Numbered from the stretch's first letter, positions 1 through 6,433 are shown. The stretch: 6,433 bases of DNA from an uncultured Leptolyngbya sp. (GCA_937899365.1 CALBPH010000179.1:1-6433), one strand, 5' to 3'. Numbers and translations: made by a program. Notes: generated from the sequence alone by a model not told the origin.

Positions 1-907
1 GGGCCACCTGTACCCGTATGGGCAGGACGTTAATCAGCAGCCCAACGATGGCGTCTACCCCGGCTAAATCACCCTGACGGCCTGAAACGGTTGCCCCAAA
101 TAGGACATCTGGGTTACCGCTGTAGCTGTGTAGAAGCAGGGCCCAGATGCCTTGCATGAGGGTGTTGAGGGTGAGGCGGTGCGATCGCAACATTCCCTGC
201 ATCTTGGCGGTCACCTCGGCAGAAAACGTAATGGCGGGAGCCGGCGTATGGGAAACCTCGCCAGTCGCTGGCCCAATGGGCAACCGCGTTGGCTCCACAA
301 ACCCCTTTAAAGCCCCTTGCCAAAACTCAGCGGCGGCGGTTTCGTCTTGCTGCTTTAGCCAGCGAATATAGCTTTGATAGGTGGGGCCAGATGCTACGGT
401 CGAGGGGGTTCCTTGCCTTAAATGCCCATAGCAATCAAATACCTGATTAAACACCAACGCTCCAGACCAGCCATCCAGCATTAAATGGTGGCAGCTCCAG
501 ATCAGCTCATAAGCCGTCTCATCCAGGCGAATTAGGGCTAGACGAGAGATGGGGGCCTGGGTCAGCTCAAACCCAATCTCTCGATCCTTGACCAAAAAGT
601 CTTCCAGGGCTGTGTCTTGGTCCTCTCGACCGCGCCAATCTAAATGAGTCCAGGGGATGGTCGCCTTTCGGGCTACCACCTGCAAGGGTTGTTTTACCCC
701 TTGCCAATGCACGGAGGTGCGCAATACGGCCTGTTGCTCCACAACCGCGTCCCAAGCCTGCTCCAGTAACTTGGCGTCCACCTCACCCCGCAGCGTACAG
801 CGCATGTAGATCAGACCGTCTTTGGCAGAGGTTTGCAAACTGTGCCAGAGAAATGCCTGCTGTAGTGGGGCCAGGGCATAGATGGTTTCGATATTTTTCT
901 TATCCAT
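1..907 (-). CDS. NRPS, N-terminal condensation domain (partial, runs off left edge)
   Basis: I translated this frame by hand from ATG at 907-905; it is open for 302 codons to the window edge. The product begins MDKKNIETIYALAPLQQ, the usual N-terminus of an NRPS protein that opens with a C domain and accepts the chain from a preceding E-domain protein. The active-site motif HHLMLDG is intact at residues 140-146 (second His 141, Asp 145). YQSYIRW (from 177) and IVGLLINVLPIRV (287-299) match motifs C4 and C5. The domain joins the upstream aminoacyl or peptidyl chain to the next amino acid in the cytoplasm. Its start lies two bases after the stop of the E-domain gene and is preceded by a strong Shine-Dalgarno, so it is translationally coupled. 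Following an E domain and having this N-terminus, it is probably a DCL type (inference). The rest of the module lies outside the window. Confidence 0.95.
   Translation of the reverse strand, partial: MDKKNIETIYALAPLQQAFLWHSLQTSAKDGLIYMRCTLRGEVDAKLLEQAWDAVVEQQAVLRTSVHWQGVKQPLQVVARKATIPWTHLDWRGREDQDTALEDFLVKDREIGFELTQAPISRLALIRLDETAYELIWSCHHLMLDGWSGALVFNQVFDCYGHLRQGTPSTVASGPTYQSYIRWLKQQDETAAAEFWQGALKGFVEPTRLPIGPATGEVSHTPAPAITFSAEVTAKMQGMLRSHRLTLNTLMQGIWALLLHSYSGNPDVLFGATVSGRQGDLAGVDAIVGLLINVLPIRVQVA
181..188. repeat. HIP1 octamer
   Basis: This is a perfect palindrome GCGATCGC inside the C-domain gene. HIP1 is strongly over-represented in many cyanobacterial genomes and serves here as a marker of host lineage. 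Confidence 0.85.
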
Positions 908-909
908 GG

Positions 910-1734
910 TTAAGCCTCCTCCGTCAGTTGACTGGTCGGTTGACCGGTGAGCTGCCCGATAAAATCATCTAACTCGGTTTGATTAAAATCAGCATCGGGA
1001 AAATCAGATGGGGTAAAGCCACCGCTGGTATCGGTACAGTGGGCAATGAGAGATTTCAACTGGCTGAGGTATTGATGGGCCAAAGACTGTAGGGTGTCGC
1101 TGCGGTGAATCTGTGGGTCGTAGCGCCAGGTGACCTGTAGCTGACCATCGGCAACCCACGCGTTGAGCTCCAACAGGTAGCTCCGTTGGTTACGGGGATC
1201 TCTCAGCGTACCCACATCGATGGCTTGGAGTACTTGCAGACCGCTAGGGACCTGCTGTCCCAAATAGTTAAACAACACCTCCGATGGCGGGGCCTGGGCC
1301 AGTCGCTGTTGGGTGGTGCCATCGCCCAAATAGCGCAAAATGCCGTGGCCAATGCCTCGATCGGGCACCTGACGCAGCTGCTCTTTGACCGATTTTAGGG
1401 TTTCTACAGCGTCACTCACATGACCGTGCAGGCTTACCGGGTAGGTGGTGGTAAACCAACCCACCGTTCGCGACACATCGATGTCCGGCGTGATCGGCTC
1501 TCGACCGTGGGCTTCTATTTCTATACGAACACTGCCCGTTTCTGCCCCTACCCAATGCAGCAATGTCAGGGTCAGGGCCGTGAGCAAGGTGTCGTTAATC
1601 TGGGTGTTGTAACTGGCTGGAACCGTTTGCAACAGGGCTTGGGTGGCTGGTAGGCTCAGGGCCGCGGTGACTGTTTGGGCGGTGCCTTCTGTGGTGGGTG
1701 GCCCTTCTAAAAAGTCACGGGGTAATTTAATCAC
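910..1734 (-). CDS. NRPS epimerization domain, C-terminal lobe (possible reinitiation product or 3' part of a nonsense-interrupted gene)
   Basis: This 274-residue ORF starts at GTG (1734-1732), directly after a TAG and in the same frame as the ORF before it. It contains the second half of an E domain: EAHGRE at 74-79 with the catalytic-type Glu74, RTVGWFT at 89-95, GIGHG at 127-131 and FNYLGQ at 155-160. The tail, with TPSDFP near 241-246 and an acidic helix, is the usual C-terminal donor (COM-like) segment that hands the chain to the next protein's C domain. Alone it lacks the HHxxxD histidines, which lie on the preceding ORF, so it cannot be a complete enzyme. Either the two ORFs are one gene broken by a nonsense codon or sequencing error, or the lobes are made separately or by readthrough. 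No strong Shine-Dalgarno precedes the GTG (only GGAA), so an independent start is doubtful. Confidence 0.85.
   Translation of the reverse strand: MIKLPRDFLEGPPTTEGTAQTVTAALSLPATQALLQTVPASYNTQINDTLLTALTLTLLHWVGAETGSVRIEIEAHGREPITPDIDVSRTVGWFTTTYPVSLHGHVSDAVETLKSVKEQLRQVPDRGIGHGILRYLGDGTTQQRLAQAPPSEVLFNYLGQQVPSGLQVLQAIDVGTLRDPRNQRSYLLELNAWVADGQLQVTWRYDPQIHRSDTLQSLAHQYLSQLKSLIAHCTDTSGGFTPSDFPDADFNQTELDDFIGQLTGQPTSQLTEEA
915..922 (-). promoter_or_regulatory. Shine-Dalgarno for the C-domain gene
   Basis: On the minus strand GGAGGAGG lies seven bases before the ATG at 907. It sits inside the last codons of the upstream E-domain gene (Glu-Glu-Ala-stop). It fixes the start at 907 and supports coupled translation of the two NRPS proteins. 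Confidence 0.8.
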
Positions 1735-1737
1735 CTA
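1735..1737 (-). other. In-frame amber codon within the epimerization domain
   Basis: The minus-strand reading is CAA TAG GTG ATT. Frames on both sides are identical (1734 and 2868 are both multiples of 3). The protein on either side reads as a continuous E domain (WFTQTEQ, stop, VIKLPRDF) with no missing or extra residues by eye. One base change would restore a sense codon. Confidence 0.9.
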
Positions 1738-2868
1738 TTGTTCCGTCTGGGTAAACCAATTGGGGGCTTCGGGGTGTCGGGAGGCGGCCTGGGCGGTGAG
1801 GGTTTCAGCCCAAGTTTTAAATGATGTTGTTTTAGCGGGGAGCTGGGCCGCCCCACCCAACAGCGTTGATAGGTCGTCGAGAAGAATTTGCCAGGAGACG
1901 GCGTCTACCGCTAAATGGTGCAGGCTTAGCAACAGCCAGTCTGGCGCTGCTCCACGGCTGAAAAGGGCCGTTCGCAGCAGCCCGCCCCCGGCGAGATTTA
2001 GATCGTTGTGCAGGTGAGTGCCCTGGTGGGCGACGGCTTTGAGCTGGTCAGATGCGTCTAGGTGTGTGAGGTCTATGGAGTTAAGCGCGGGTGGGTCGCT
2101 GATGTCGGCTATGTGCTGACGGTCGTCAAAGCACAGTCTGAGGGCATCGTGATGGGTCCAGAGCGTTGCGATCGCACCCTCCACCTGCTCCTCGCTGACC
2201 CCCTCAGGCAGCTCCACCAGCATCGCCTGATGCCAGTGCTGCGGTGCCGCTAAATCCTGTTCAAAGAACCACGTTTGGATGGGCGTCAGCGGCACCTCTC
2301 CCGTCACCACCTCCTGGGTGGCCACCACTTCGGGGGCCACATTGACCACAGCGGCCAATTCCGCCACCGTCGGCTGCTCAAATAGCTGGTTGGGGGCTAG
2401 TCGTAACCCCGCTTCCCGAGCCCGAGACACAATTTGAATACTGAGGATTGAGTCTCCCCCCAGCTCAAAAAAGTTGTCATCAATGCCCACGGCCCCTAAC
2501 CCCAGCACATCTTTCCAAATCTGGACTAAAATCTCTTCTGTCGGCGTCCGGGGGGCGGCCGCATTGGCTGTCGTGACCACCGGCTGGGGTTCAGGCAGGG
2601 CGTTGGTATCAACCTTGCCATTGGCCGTGCGCGGCATCTGCACCAGGGGCACAATCGCCGTGGGCACCATGTAGTTGGGTAGCTTAGCCTTTAGGTCATC
2701 CCGTAGGACAGCCGTATCGATCTCAGCCGAACGCCCCACCACATAGGCCACCAGCCGCTGGGAAGAACGCTCCGATACCCCCAGCTGATCTAACTGCTGG
2801 GCGAGGGACGCTCGCTGACTGGGCGAGAGCGCCGCCACCCGTTGATGTAGTTCCTGCTTTATGGTCAT
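1735..2868 (-). CDS. NRPS: A-domain C-terminal part (A9-A10), carrier protein, epimerization N-lobe
   Basis: This 377-residue protein starts with a helical linker (about residues 4-30) and then enters an A domain near its end. RLVAYVVG (38-45) is the segment that usually follows A8; LPNYMVP (63-69) is A9 and NGKVD (83-87) is A10, with the catalytic lysine Lys85. Motifs A1-A8 are absent; they lie on the gene ending at 4311, on the other side of the glycosyltransferase. A T/PCP domain follows, with phosphopantetheine Ser140 in LGGDSI, the form typical of carriers that feed E domains. The E domain begins near 190 (LTPIQTWF 194-201) and has HHLAVDAVSW at 317-326. It ends at an in-frame TAG before the catalytic Glu motif. 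The ATG at 2868 is used because a TGA lies just upstream in frame; it has no clear Shine-Dalgarno of its own. Together with the first A fragment it would load, carry and epimerize one residue. Confidence 0.92.
   Translation of the reverse strand: MTIKQELHQRVAALSPSQRASLAQQLDQLGVSERSSQRLVAYVVGRSAEIDTAVLRDDLKAKLPNYMVPTAIVPLVQMPRTANGKVDTNALPEPQPVVTTANAAAPRTPTEEILVQIWKDVLGLGAVGIDDNFFELGGDSILSIQIVSRAREAGLRLAPNQLFEQPTVAELAAVVNVAPEVVATQEVVTGEVPLTPIQTWFFEQDLAAPQHWHQAMLVELPEGVSEEQVEGAIATLWTHHDALRLCFDDRQHIADISDPPALNSIDLTHLDASDQLKAVAHQGTHLHNDLNLAGGGLLRTALFSRGAAPDWLLLSLHHLAVDAVSWQILLDDLSTLLGGAAQLPAKTTSFKTWAETLTAQAASRHPEAPNWFTQTEQ
2168..2175. repeat. HIP1 octamer
   Basis: This is the second perfect GCGATCGC copy, within the epimerization N-lobe coding region. 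No local function is implied. Confidence 0.85.
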
Positions 2869-2951
2869 GGCTCAGTGGTGTCTGCTGGTCTGGTGGTCGG
2901 GGCTAGGGGGCTATCAAGGGAAAGCAAAAGAAAACAATTCACAGCCATCAT
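2865..2951 (-). CDS. Possible 28-codon bridging mini-cistron
   Basis: I found this by reading the 79-base gap. ATG at 2951-2949 overlaps the glycosyltransferase stop (ATGA). Twenty-eight sense codons follow, and the TGA at 2867-2865 overlaps the ATG of the next NRPS ORF (again ATGA). GGAGGT lies nine bases upstream of its start. The predicted peptide starts MMAVNCFLLLSL and continues rich in Pro and Thr; I recognise no family. Its likely role, if translated, is to carry ribosomes from the glycosyltransferase to the NRPS start, which has no good ribosome site. An open frame this short could arise by chance, so the peptide itself may have no function. Confidence 0.4.
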   Translation of the reverse strand: MMAVNCFLLLSLDSPLAPTTRPADTTEP

Positions 2952-4309
2952 GGTGGACCGACCTCCATCAGAGGCCTTTGCTGTAGCTGTTCCCTCAATA
3001 AATCTTCAACAAATTCAACAGCGCGGTTTTCCTGCCCATATGTCAAAAAACACTCGCGCATACGCTCCACACTTGACCGATAGGCTTTATCCGTTAGCAA
3101 CGTCTGAATATGTCTGCCCACTCGCGATGCATCGTTTTGTTGTGCATTTCCCACAATCCCTAGCCCGTGGTACGCTACCCGCGCCGCATTGCCATTTTGG
3201 TCTGCGCAGTCCAGGGAGTACACCAACATCGGCACACCGCAGCTAATACACTCGTTAATACTGTTAATGCCGCTGTTGATAATGGCACAGTCAGCCTGCT
3301 TAAGTACCTCCAGCTGAGGGGCCCAGCCAAATGCATAAACATTAGCCGGGACATCGCCCAATTCATCTGGCTTCAGGCTGCCCCCCAGTCCCAGGACCCA
3401 ATCCCACTGGGGAGAACAGGATGCCGTTTCGATAATCTGTTGCAGAAACTGGTTATCTGCCTTGGCCAGACTGCTCAAACCACAGTAAATCAGAGGGCGT
3501 TTGCTAAGGTGACGGTGCTCAAAAATCTGCTTTAAAGATGAATTTGTCATTGCAGACGTCTGGGGAGGTTCAAACACCATCGGCCCCATATAGCGCATAG
3601 ACGGGTGGGGCTGGTGGGGAAAGTCTAGCTCTAACGCGTTCAGACAAAGAATCGGTAACGTCTCGTCAGGGTAGGGCACCAGCCACTGCCTAAACCCAAA
3701 GCGCAGCCGCAGTGGGAGACCAATCTGTTGGGCATAGCGACCCAGCACGGATATCCAATCTAGACCCACCCGGCGCCACCGTTCCTGTTGAAACTCTTTC
3801 CATTTGGTTAGGCCATAGCGGAGCCAGCTCCATTCAATCCCCAGTCGAGAACCTGGCCAGCCTTGCCCTGGAATAGTTTTGGTGTGAATTGGGGGCAGAT
3901 TGGGTCGCTTCCAAACTGATAAAAATGGGCATAGCAGTGCCACTGGCAGCTGTTCTATGACGGCTGCCATAATGTGGGGATGCATTTCAATATCTAGGAG
4001 CAACAGATCGGGAGCCAGCCCCTGGATAGTCTCTATAAAGTGCTGCATCCCCAGGGCATTGACCGCCCGCTGTTGTCGCTGTTGTTGTAAACGAAATTTA
4101 GCCCATCGCCCCATGGGGGGTTCCCCCAGCTGCATCACCCAGCGCTCCAGCTGCACATAGGGGATTCCCTGGGCTGCGACCGGTTTACTCAGATCGGCAG
4201 GGCTGGCATAGGTAACCCGATGGCCCGCCTGGCGCAGCTGCTGGACTAGGGCCAAGCTGGCGTTGAGAATTCCCGTCAGTCCTCCGGTGATGCAGACAAT
4301 GTGGGCCAT
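2948..4309 (-). CDS. GT1/UGT-like glycosyltransferase, divergent active site
   Basis: This complete 453-residue protein has the two-domain GT-B layout of UDP-glycosyltransferases such as macrolide/YjiC-type and CrtX-like enzymes, which move a sugar from a nucleotide donor to a small acceptor. The N-terminal strand and helix (residues 1-36, ending GHRVTYAS) and LLLLDIEMHP (102-111, Asp106 in the place of the catalytic-dyad Asp) form the acceptor half. The donor signature runs from about 328 to 378: FGWAPQLEVL, then INSGINSINE, GVPM, DQNGNAARV. There is no signal peptide or clear membrane span, so it is probably cytoplasmic. Two expected histidines are replaced: GILNAS (13-18) has Ile14 where GHxxP has the catalytic His, and Asn345 stands where HGG has the phosphate-binding His. 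The start is one base after the A-domain stop, with a purine-rich Shine-Dalgarno. Its place between two halves of an A domain suggests it acts on the peptide product or is held near the synthetase; acceptor and sugar are unknown. Confidence 0.85.
   Translation of the reverse strand: MAHIVCITGGLTGILNASLALVQQLRQAGHRVTYASPADLSKPVAAQGIPYVQLERWVMQLGEPPMGRWAKFRLQQQRQQRAVNALGMQHFIETIQGLAPDLLLLDIEMHPHIMAAVIEQLPVALLCPFLSVWKRPNLPPIHTKTIPGQGWPGSRLGIEWSWLRYGLTKWKEFQQERWRRVGLDWISVLGRYAQQIGLPLRLRFGFRQWLVPYPDETLPILCLNALELDFPHQPHPSMRYMGPMVFEPPQTSAMTNSSLKQIFEHRHLSKRPLIYCGLSSLAKADNQFLQQIIETASCSPQWDWVLGLGGSLKPDELGDVPANVYAFGWAPQLEVLKQADCAIINSGINSINECISCGVPMLVYSLDCADQNGNAARVAYHGLGIVGNAQQNDASRVGRHIQTLLTDKAYRSSVERMRECFLTYGQENRAVEFVEDLLREQLQQRPLMEVGPP
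2961..2966 (-). promoter_or_regulatory. Shine-Dalgarno for the mini-cistron
   Basis: The minus strand reads GGAGGT, nine bases before the ATG at 2951 and within the last codons of the glycosyltransferase (Met-Glu-Val). It is too far (over 90 bases) from the NRPS ATG at 2868 to serve that start directly. Confidence 0.5.
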
Positions 4310-4310
4310 G

Positions 4311-6433
4311 TTATCCCCCTCCCTCGGCGGCGGCCAATAGGGCCTCTGCCTGTTCTGGTGCTAGGGTTGCCAGTCTTTCTACCAGGGTCTCTAGGCCGTT
4401 GGTTGTGGACCGAGCGACAACGACGGCTTCTTGGATGGCGGGTTGCGATCGCAACACATCCTCAATCTCCCCCAGCTCAATCCGAGAGCCCCGAATCATC
4501 ACCTGGCGGTCACAGCGCCCCAGCCATTCCAAGGTGCCATTGGCCCGATATCGAGCCAGGTCACCGGTTTTGTAAAGCGGAGTTGTGGACTGCCCGCCGA
4601 CAATAAACGCCGCCGCCGTCCGCTCCGGCTGATTTAGATAGCCCTGGGTTACCCCGTCACCCCCGACATAAAGTTCACCGATTGCCCCGGTGGGAACGGG
4701 CTGTAATGCCTCATTTAAAAGATAAATTTGAGTGTTGGGAATGGCCTTACCAATGGCGATCGGTCCAGGGGGTAGCTCTGCTGGAATCCGGTAGGCCGTA
4801 CACCATACGGTAGCCTCGGTTGGCCCATATTCGTTATACAAATCCGTGGCGGGCAGTTTGCCATAGTGACGCTGCACCAGCGTTCGCGGGCAGGCTTCAC
4901 CGGCCACCACCACCGTCCGCAGCTTAGCCAGCTGTCGCGGATCGGCAGTATCTAGCAGCAACGCATACAGCGTGGGCACACATAGGGTATGGGTGATTTG
5001 CCGCTGTGCCATCAGGGTGGCCAGCTGCTGTAAATCCTGTTCAATTCGCTCCGGCGGCAGCACCAGCGTCCCCCCCTGGCAGAGCGTCCAAAAAATACCC
5101 GCCACCGAGCTATCAAACGCAATGGAAGAGAGCAATAAAAACCGCCCAACGGGCTCTGGATAAACGTGGGATCGCGCCGTCGTGGAATGCACCACATTAC
5201 GATGGCTAACCATTACCCCTTTGGGTCGCCCCGTAGAGCCAGAGGTATAGATAATGTAGGCCAAATCATCCCCGCTAGGCTCCTGGGTTGGTCGGCTATG
5301 GGGGCTGCTGGTCTCGCCCGCTCCAAACTGGGATGCGTCAACGGTCGTCCCGTCCAAACAAACAACTGGGACTTCCGTATCCGGCAGATCTATCCCTGGT
5401 TGGGTCAGCAACAACCGGGGGCTTGTATCCTGCAAACAGTAGTCCAATCGTTCAGCTGGATACGACGGATCCAGGGGCACGTAGGCCGCGCCAGCCTTTA
5501 ACACGGCCAGAATGCCAACAATTCTGGCTAAGGACGGATGCAGACACAGGGCAACCCGCTCACCAGGTCCCACCCCCTGGGTCCATAACCAGCTAGCCAA
5601 CTCATCGGCCTGTGAATTTAGCTCACCATAGGTCAGGGTTTGATCTGCAAAAACCACAGCGGGGTGATCGGGTGTGCGCTCCACCTGAGCCTCAATCAGC
5701 TGATGAATGGTGAGATTTTGGGGATAGGCACCGGTCTTCCTGGCAGTCTCGCTGACGGTCTGCTGTTCGGCAGCGGTAAGGCGCGGTATCTGGGCCAGGG
5801 GTGCCTGGGGTTGGTCAATAAACGCCGTCAGCAGCAGCTCCAGATGTTCGTGCAGGCGAGCGATGGCCCCTGCCTCAAATCGGCCCGAGTCGAATAGTAA
5901 CAACAGATCTAATGATTCACCCGGCACCACTAGCAGGGCTAGGGGATAGTTGCTTTGCTCCAAGTAGCGAATGTCTTGAATGTCAAAACCCAGGTCCAGA
6001 CTGGCCGCCGTTGGATAATTTTCAAAGACAACAATGCTGTCAAACAATGAGCTGCCCACGGGCATCGGGCTCCATCGCTGAATGTCGCTTAGGGGCGTGG
6101 TCTCGTACTGCCGCAGTTCTAAAAGCTGCTGCTGTCGTGCCTGGAGCCAGGAGAGCAACGATTGTTCGGGTTCAACGGGCACCCGCACCGGCAGTGTATT
6201 GATAAACAGACCCACCATGGTTTCCACCCCGCTGAGGGTTGTGGGCCGGCCTGAAACCACGGATCCATAGGTAACCTCTGTTTGCTGGCTGTAGTGGCTA
6301 AGCAGCAGGGCCCAGGCTCCCTGGATTAGGGTGTTGAGGGTTAGCCGATGCTGACGGGCAAAGGTTTGCAAAGACGCATATAGCCCCGGTGTTAAGGATC
6401 GGTTCTGCTGGTGATAGGGCTGGGGGGAGATGG
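4311..6433 (-). CDS. NRPS: condensation (C-terminal half) and adenylation domain A1-A8 (partial, runs off right edge)
   Basis: The frame is open to the right edge. TTG at 6371 is not a real start, because homologous C-domain sequence continues upstream of it. Numbering from the edge, residues 1 to about 210 are the C-domain C-lobe (VGLFINTLPVRV, SLFDSIVVFENYP); the latter form is typical of DCL domains. The A domain has LTYGELN (266-272, A1), AYIIYTSGSTGRPKG (391-405, A3), FDSS (439-442, A4), NEYGPTE (533-539, A5), YKTGDL (620-625, A7) and GRCDRQVMIRGSRIELGEIE (638-657, A8). It ends about 49 residues later in a helical tail and Gly-Gly-Gly, without A9 or A10. Mapping to GrsA gives specificity residues D,S,A,L,V,A,E,V,W, with the Lys on the other ORF. 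Small residues at 236 and 239 suggest a large, perhaps aromatic, substrate; I do not assign one. It activates an amino acid as aminoacyl-AMP, presumably with the C-terminal part at 2868-1735. Confidence 0.96.
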   Translation of the reverse strand, partial: ISPQPYHQQNRSLTPGLYASLQTFARQHRLTLNTLIQGAWALLLSHYSQQTEVTYGSVVSGRPTTLSGVETMVGLFINTLPVRVPVEPEQSLLSWLQARQQQLLELRQYETTPLSDIQRWSPMPVGSSLFDSIVVFENYPTAASLDLGFDIQDIRYLEQSNYPLALLVVPGESLDLLLLFDSGRFEAGAIARLHEHLELLLTAFIDQPQAPLAQIPRLTAAEQQTVSETARKTGAYPQNLTIHQLIEAQVERTPDHPAVVFADQTLTYGELNSQADELASWLWTQGVGPGERVALCLHPSLARIVGILAVLKAGAAYVPLDPSYPAERLDYCLQDTSPRLLLTQPGIDLPDTEVPVVCLDGTTVDASQFGAGETSSPHSRPTQEPSGDDLAYIIYTSGSTGRPKGVMVSHRNVVHSTTARSHVYPEPVGRFLLLSSIAFDSSVAGIFWTLCQGGTLVLPPERIEQDLQQLATLMAQRQITHTLCVPTLYALLLDTADPRQLAKLRTVVVAGEACPRTLVQRHYGKLPATDLYNEYGPTEATVWCTAYRIPAELPPGPIAIGKAIPNTQIYLLNEALQPVPTGAIGELYVGGDGVTQGYLNQPERTAAAFIVGGQSTTPLYKTGDLARYRANGTLEWLGRCDRQVMIRGSRIELGEIEDVLRSQPAIQEAVVVARSTTNGLETLVERLATLAPEQAEALLAAAEGGG
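4315..4325 (-). promoter_or_regulatory. Shine-Dalgarno for the glycosyltransferase
   Basis: The minus strand reads GAGGGAGGGGG, ending five bases before the ATG at 4309. These bases also encode the Glu-Gly-Gly-Gly at the end of the A-domain fragment, followed by TAA, one base, then ATG. The arrangement predicts strong coupling and supports the stop at 4311 as real rather than a sequencing slip. Confidence 0.75.
4445..4452. repeat. HIP1 octamer
   Basis: This is the third perfect GCGATCGC copy, in the codons just after the A8 motif, close to the point where the A domain is divided. The closeness is probably chance. Confidence 0.85.

Noticed and set aside
1..200. DNA similarity to about 6178-6375, including a shared 14-base AGGGTGTTGAGGGT (159-172 and 6328-6341)
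   Set aside because: Both stretches encode the same part of a condensation domain in the same orientation. Paralogous C domains explain this; it is not a mobile repeat.
1732..1742. Amber codon as a classic leaky stop of the CAA-TAG-CAR-YYA type
   Set aside because: The preceding CAA matches, but the downstream GTG ATT does not, so readthrough is not supported by context alone.
2869..2947. Terminator or hairpin in the only sizeable gap
   Set aside because: The G-rich runs and TGGT repeats do not form a convincing inverted repeat, and no terminator-like T run follows a stem.
2875..3246. Plus-strand open frames opposite the glycosyltransferase and NRPS genes
   Set aside because: They have no recognisable domains or ribosome sites and are antisense shadows of well-supported minus-strand genes.
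2948..4309. Glycosyltransferase as a base-composition outlier from recent transfer
   Set aside because: Hand counts on several 60-base lines gave roughly 43 to 68% GC inside it and 48 to 70% in the NRPS genes. The ranges overlap, so there is no clear signal.
6369..6371. TTG at 6371 as the start of the C-A gene
   Set aside because: The frame stays open to the edge, and the 20 residues before it read as ordinary condensation-domain sequence. The gene is simply cut by the window.

Overview
This window is a dense stretch of a nonribosomal peptide synthetase (NRPS) operon. Every supported gene lies on the minus strand, so transcription runs from the right edge (6433) to the left edge (1). Three perfect HIP1 octamers (GCGATCGC, at 181-188, 2168-2175 and 4445-4452) in 6.4 kb point to a cyanobacterium. 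The linker style of the synthetase fits this, and the base composition looks moderately GC-rich. I cannot name the genus.

Layout in transcription order. (1) 6433-4311: the 3' end of an NRPS gene, with the C-terminal half of a condensation (C) domain followed by an adenylation (A) domain. The A domain carries motifs A1 to A8 and then stops. (2) 4309-2948: a GT1/UGT-like glycosyltransferase, starting one base after that stop. (3) 2951-2865: a possible 28-codon bridging mini-cistron that overlaps both neighbours by ATGA. (4) 2868-1735: an NRPS protein that starts with a short helical linker and then supplies the missing A9 and A10 motifs, a carrier (T/PCP) domain and the first lobe of an epimerization (E) domain. 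(5) 1734-910: the remaining E domain, in the same frame as (4) and separated from it only by one TAG codon. (6) 907-1: the start of the next NRPS protein, a C domain that runs off the left edge.

Read as a pathway, the parts make one module, C-A-T-E, that adds one residue and epimerizes it. The chain then passes to the C domain of the next protein. The C domain at the right edge has the look of a DCL-type domain, so the upstream residue is probably also D. A glycosyltransferase inside the operon suggests a glycosylated peptide or lipopeptide. Hassallidins are a known cyanobacterial precedent for that chemistry, but nothing here proves relatedness.

The unusual parts are these. The A domain is divided between A8 and A9 by a complete glycosyltransferase cistron. 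The glycosyltransferase lacks two signature histidines. The E domain is divided by an in-frame amber codon that separates its catalytic His from its catalytic Glu. A tiny ORF with a good Shine-Dalgarno links the glycosyltransferase to the second half of the A domain.

The longest gap free of the main genes is 79 bases (2869-2947). I saw no promoter, terminator hairpin, tRNA, CRISPR array or mobile-element end.
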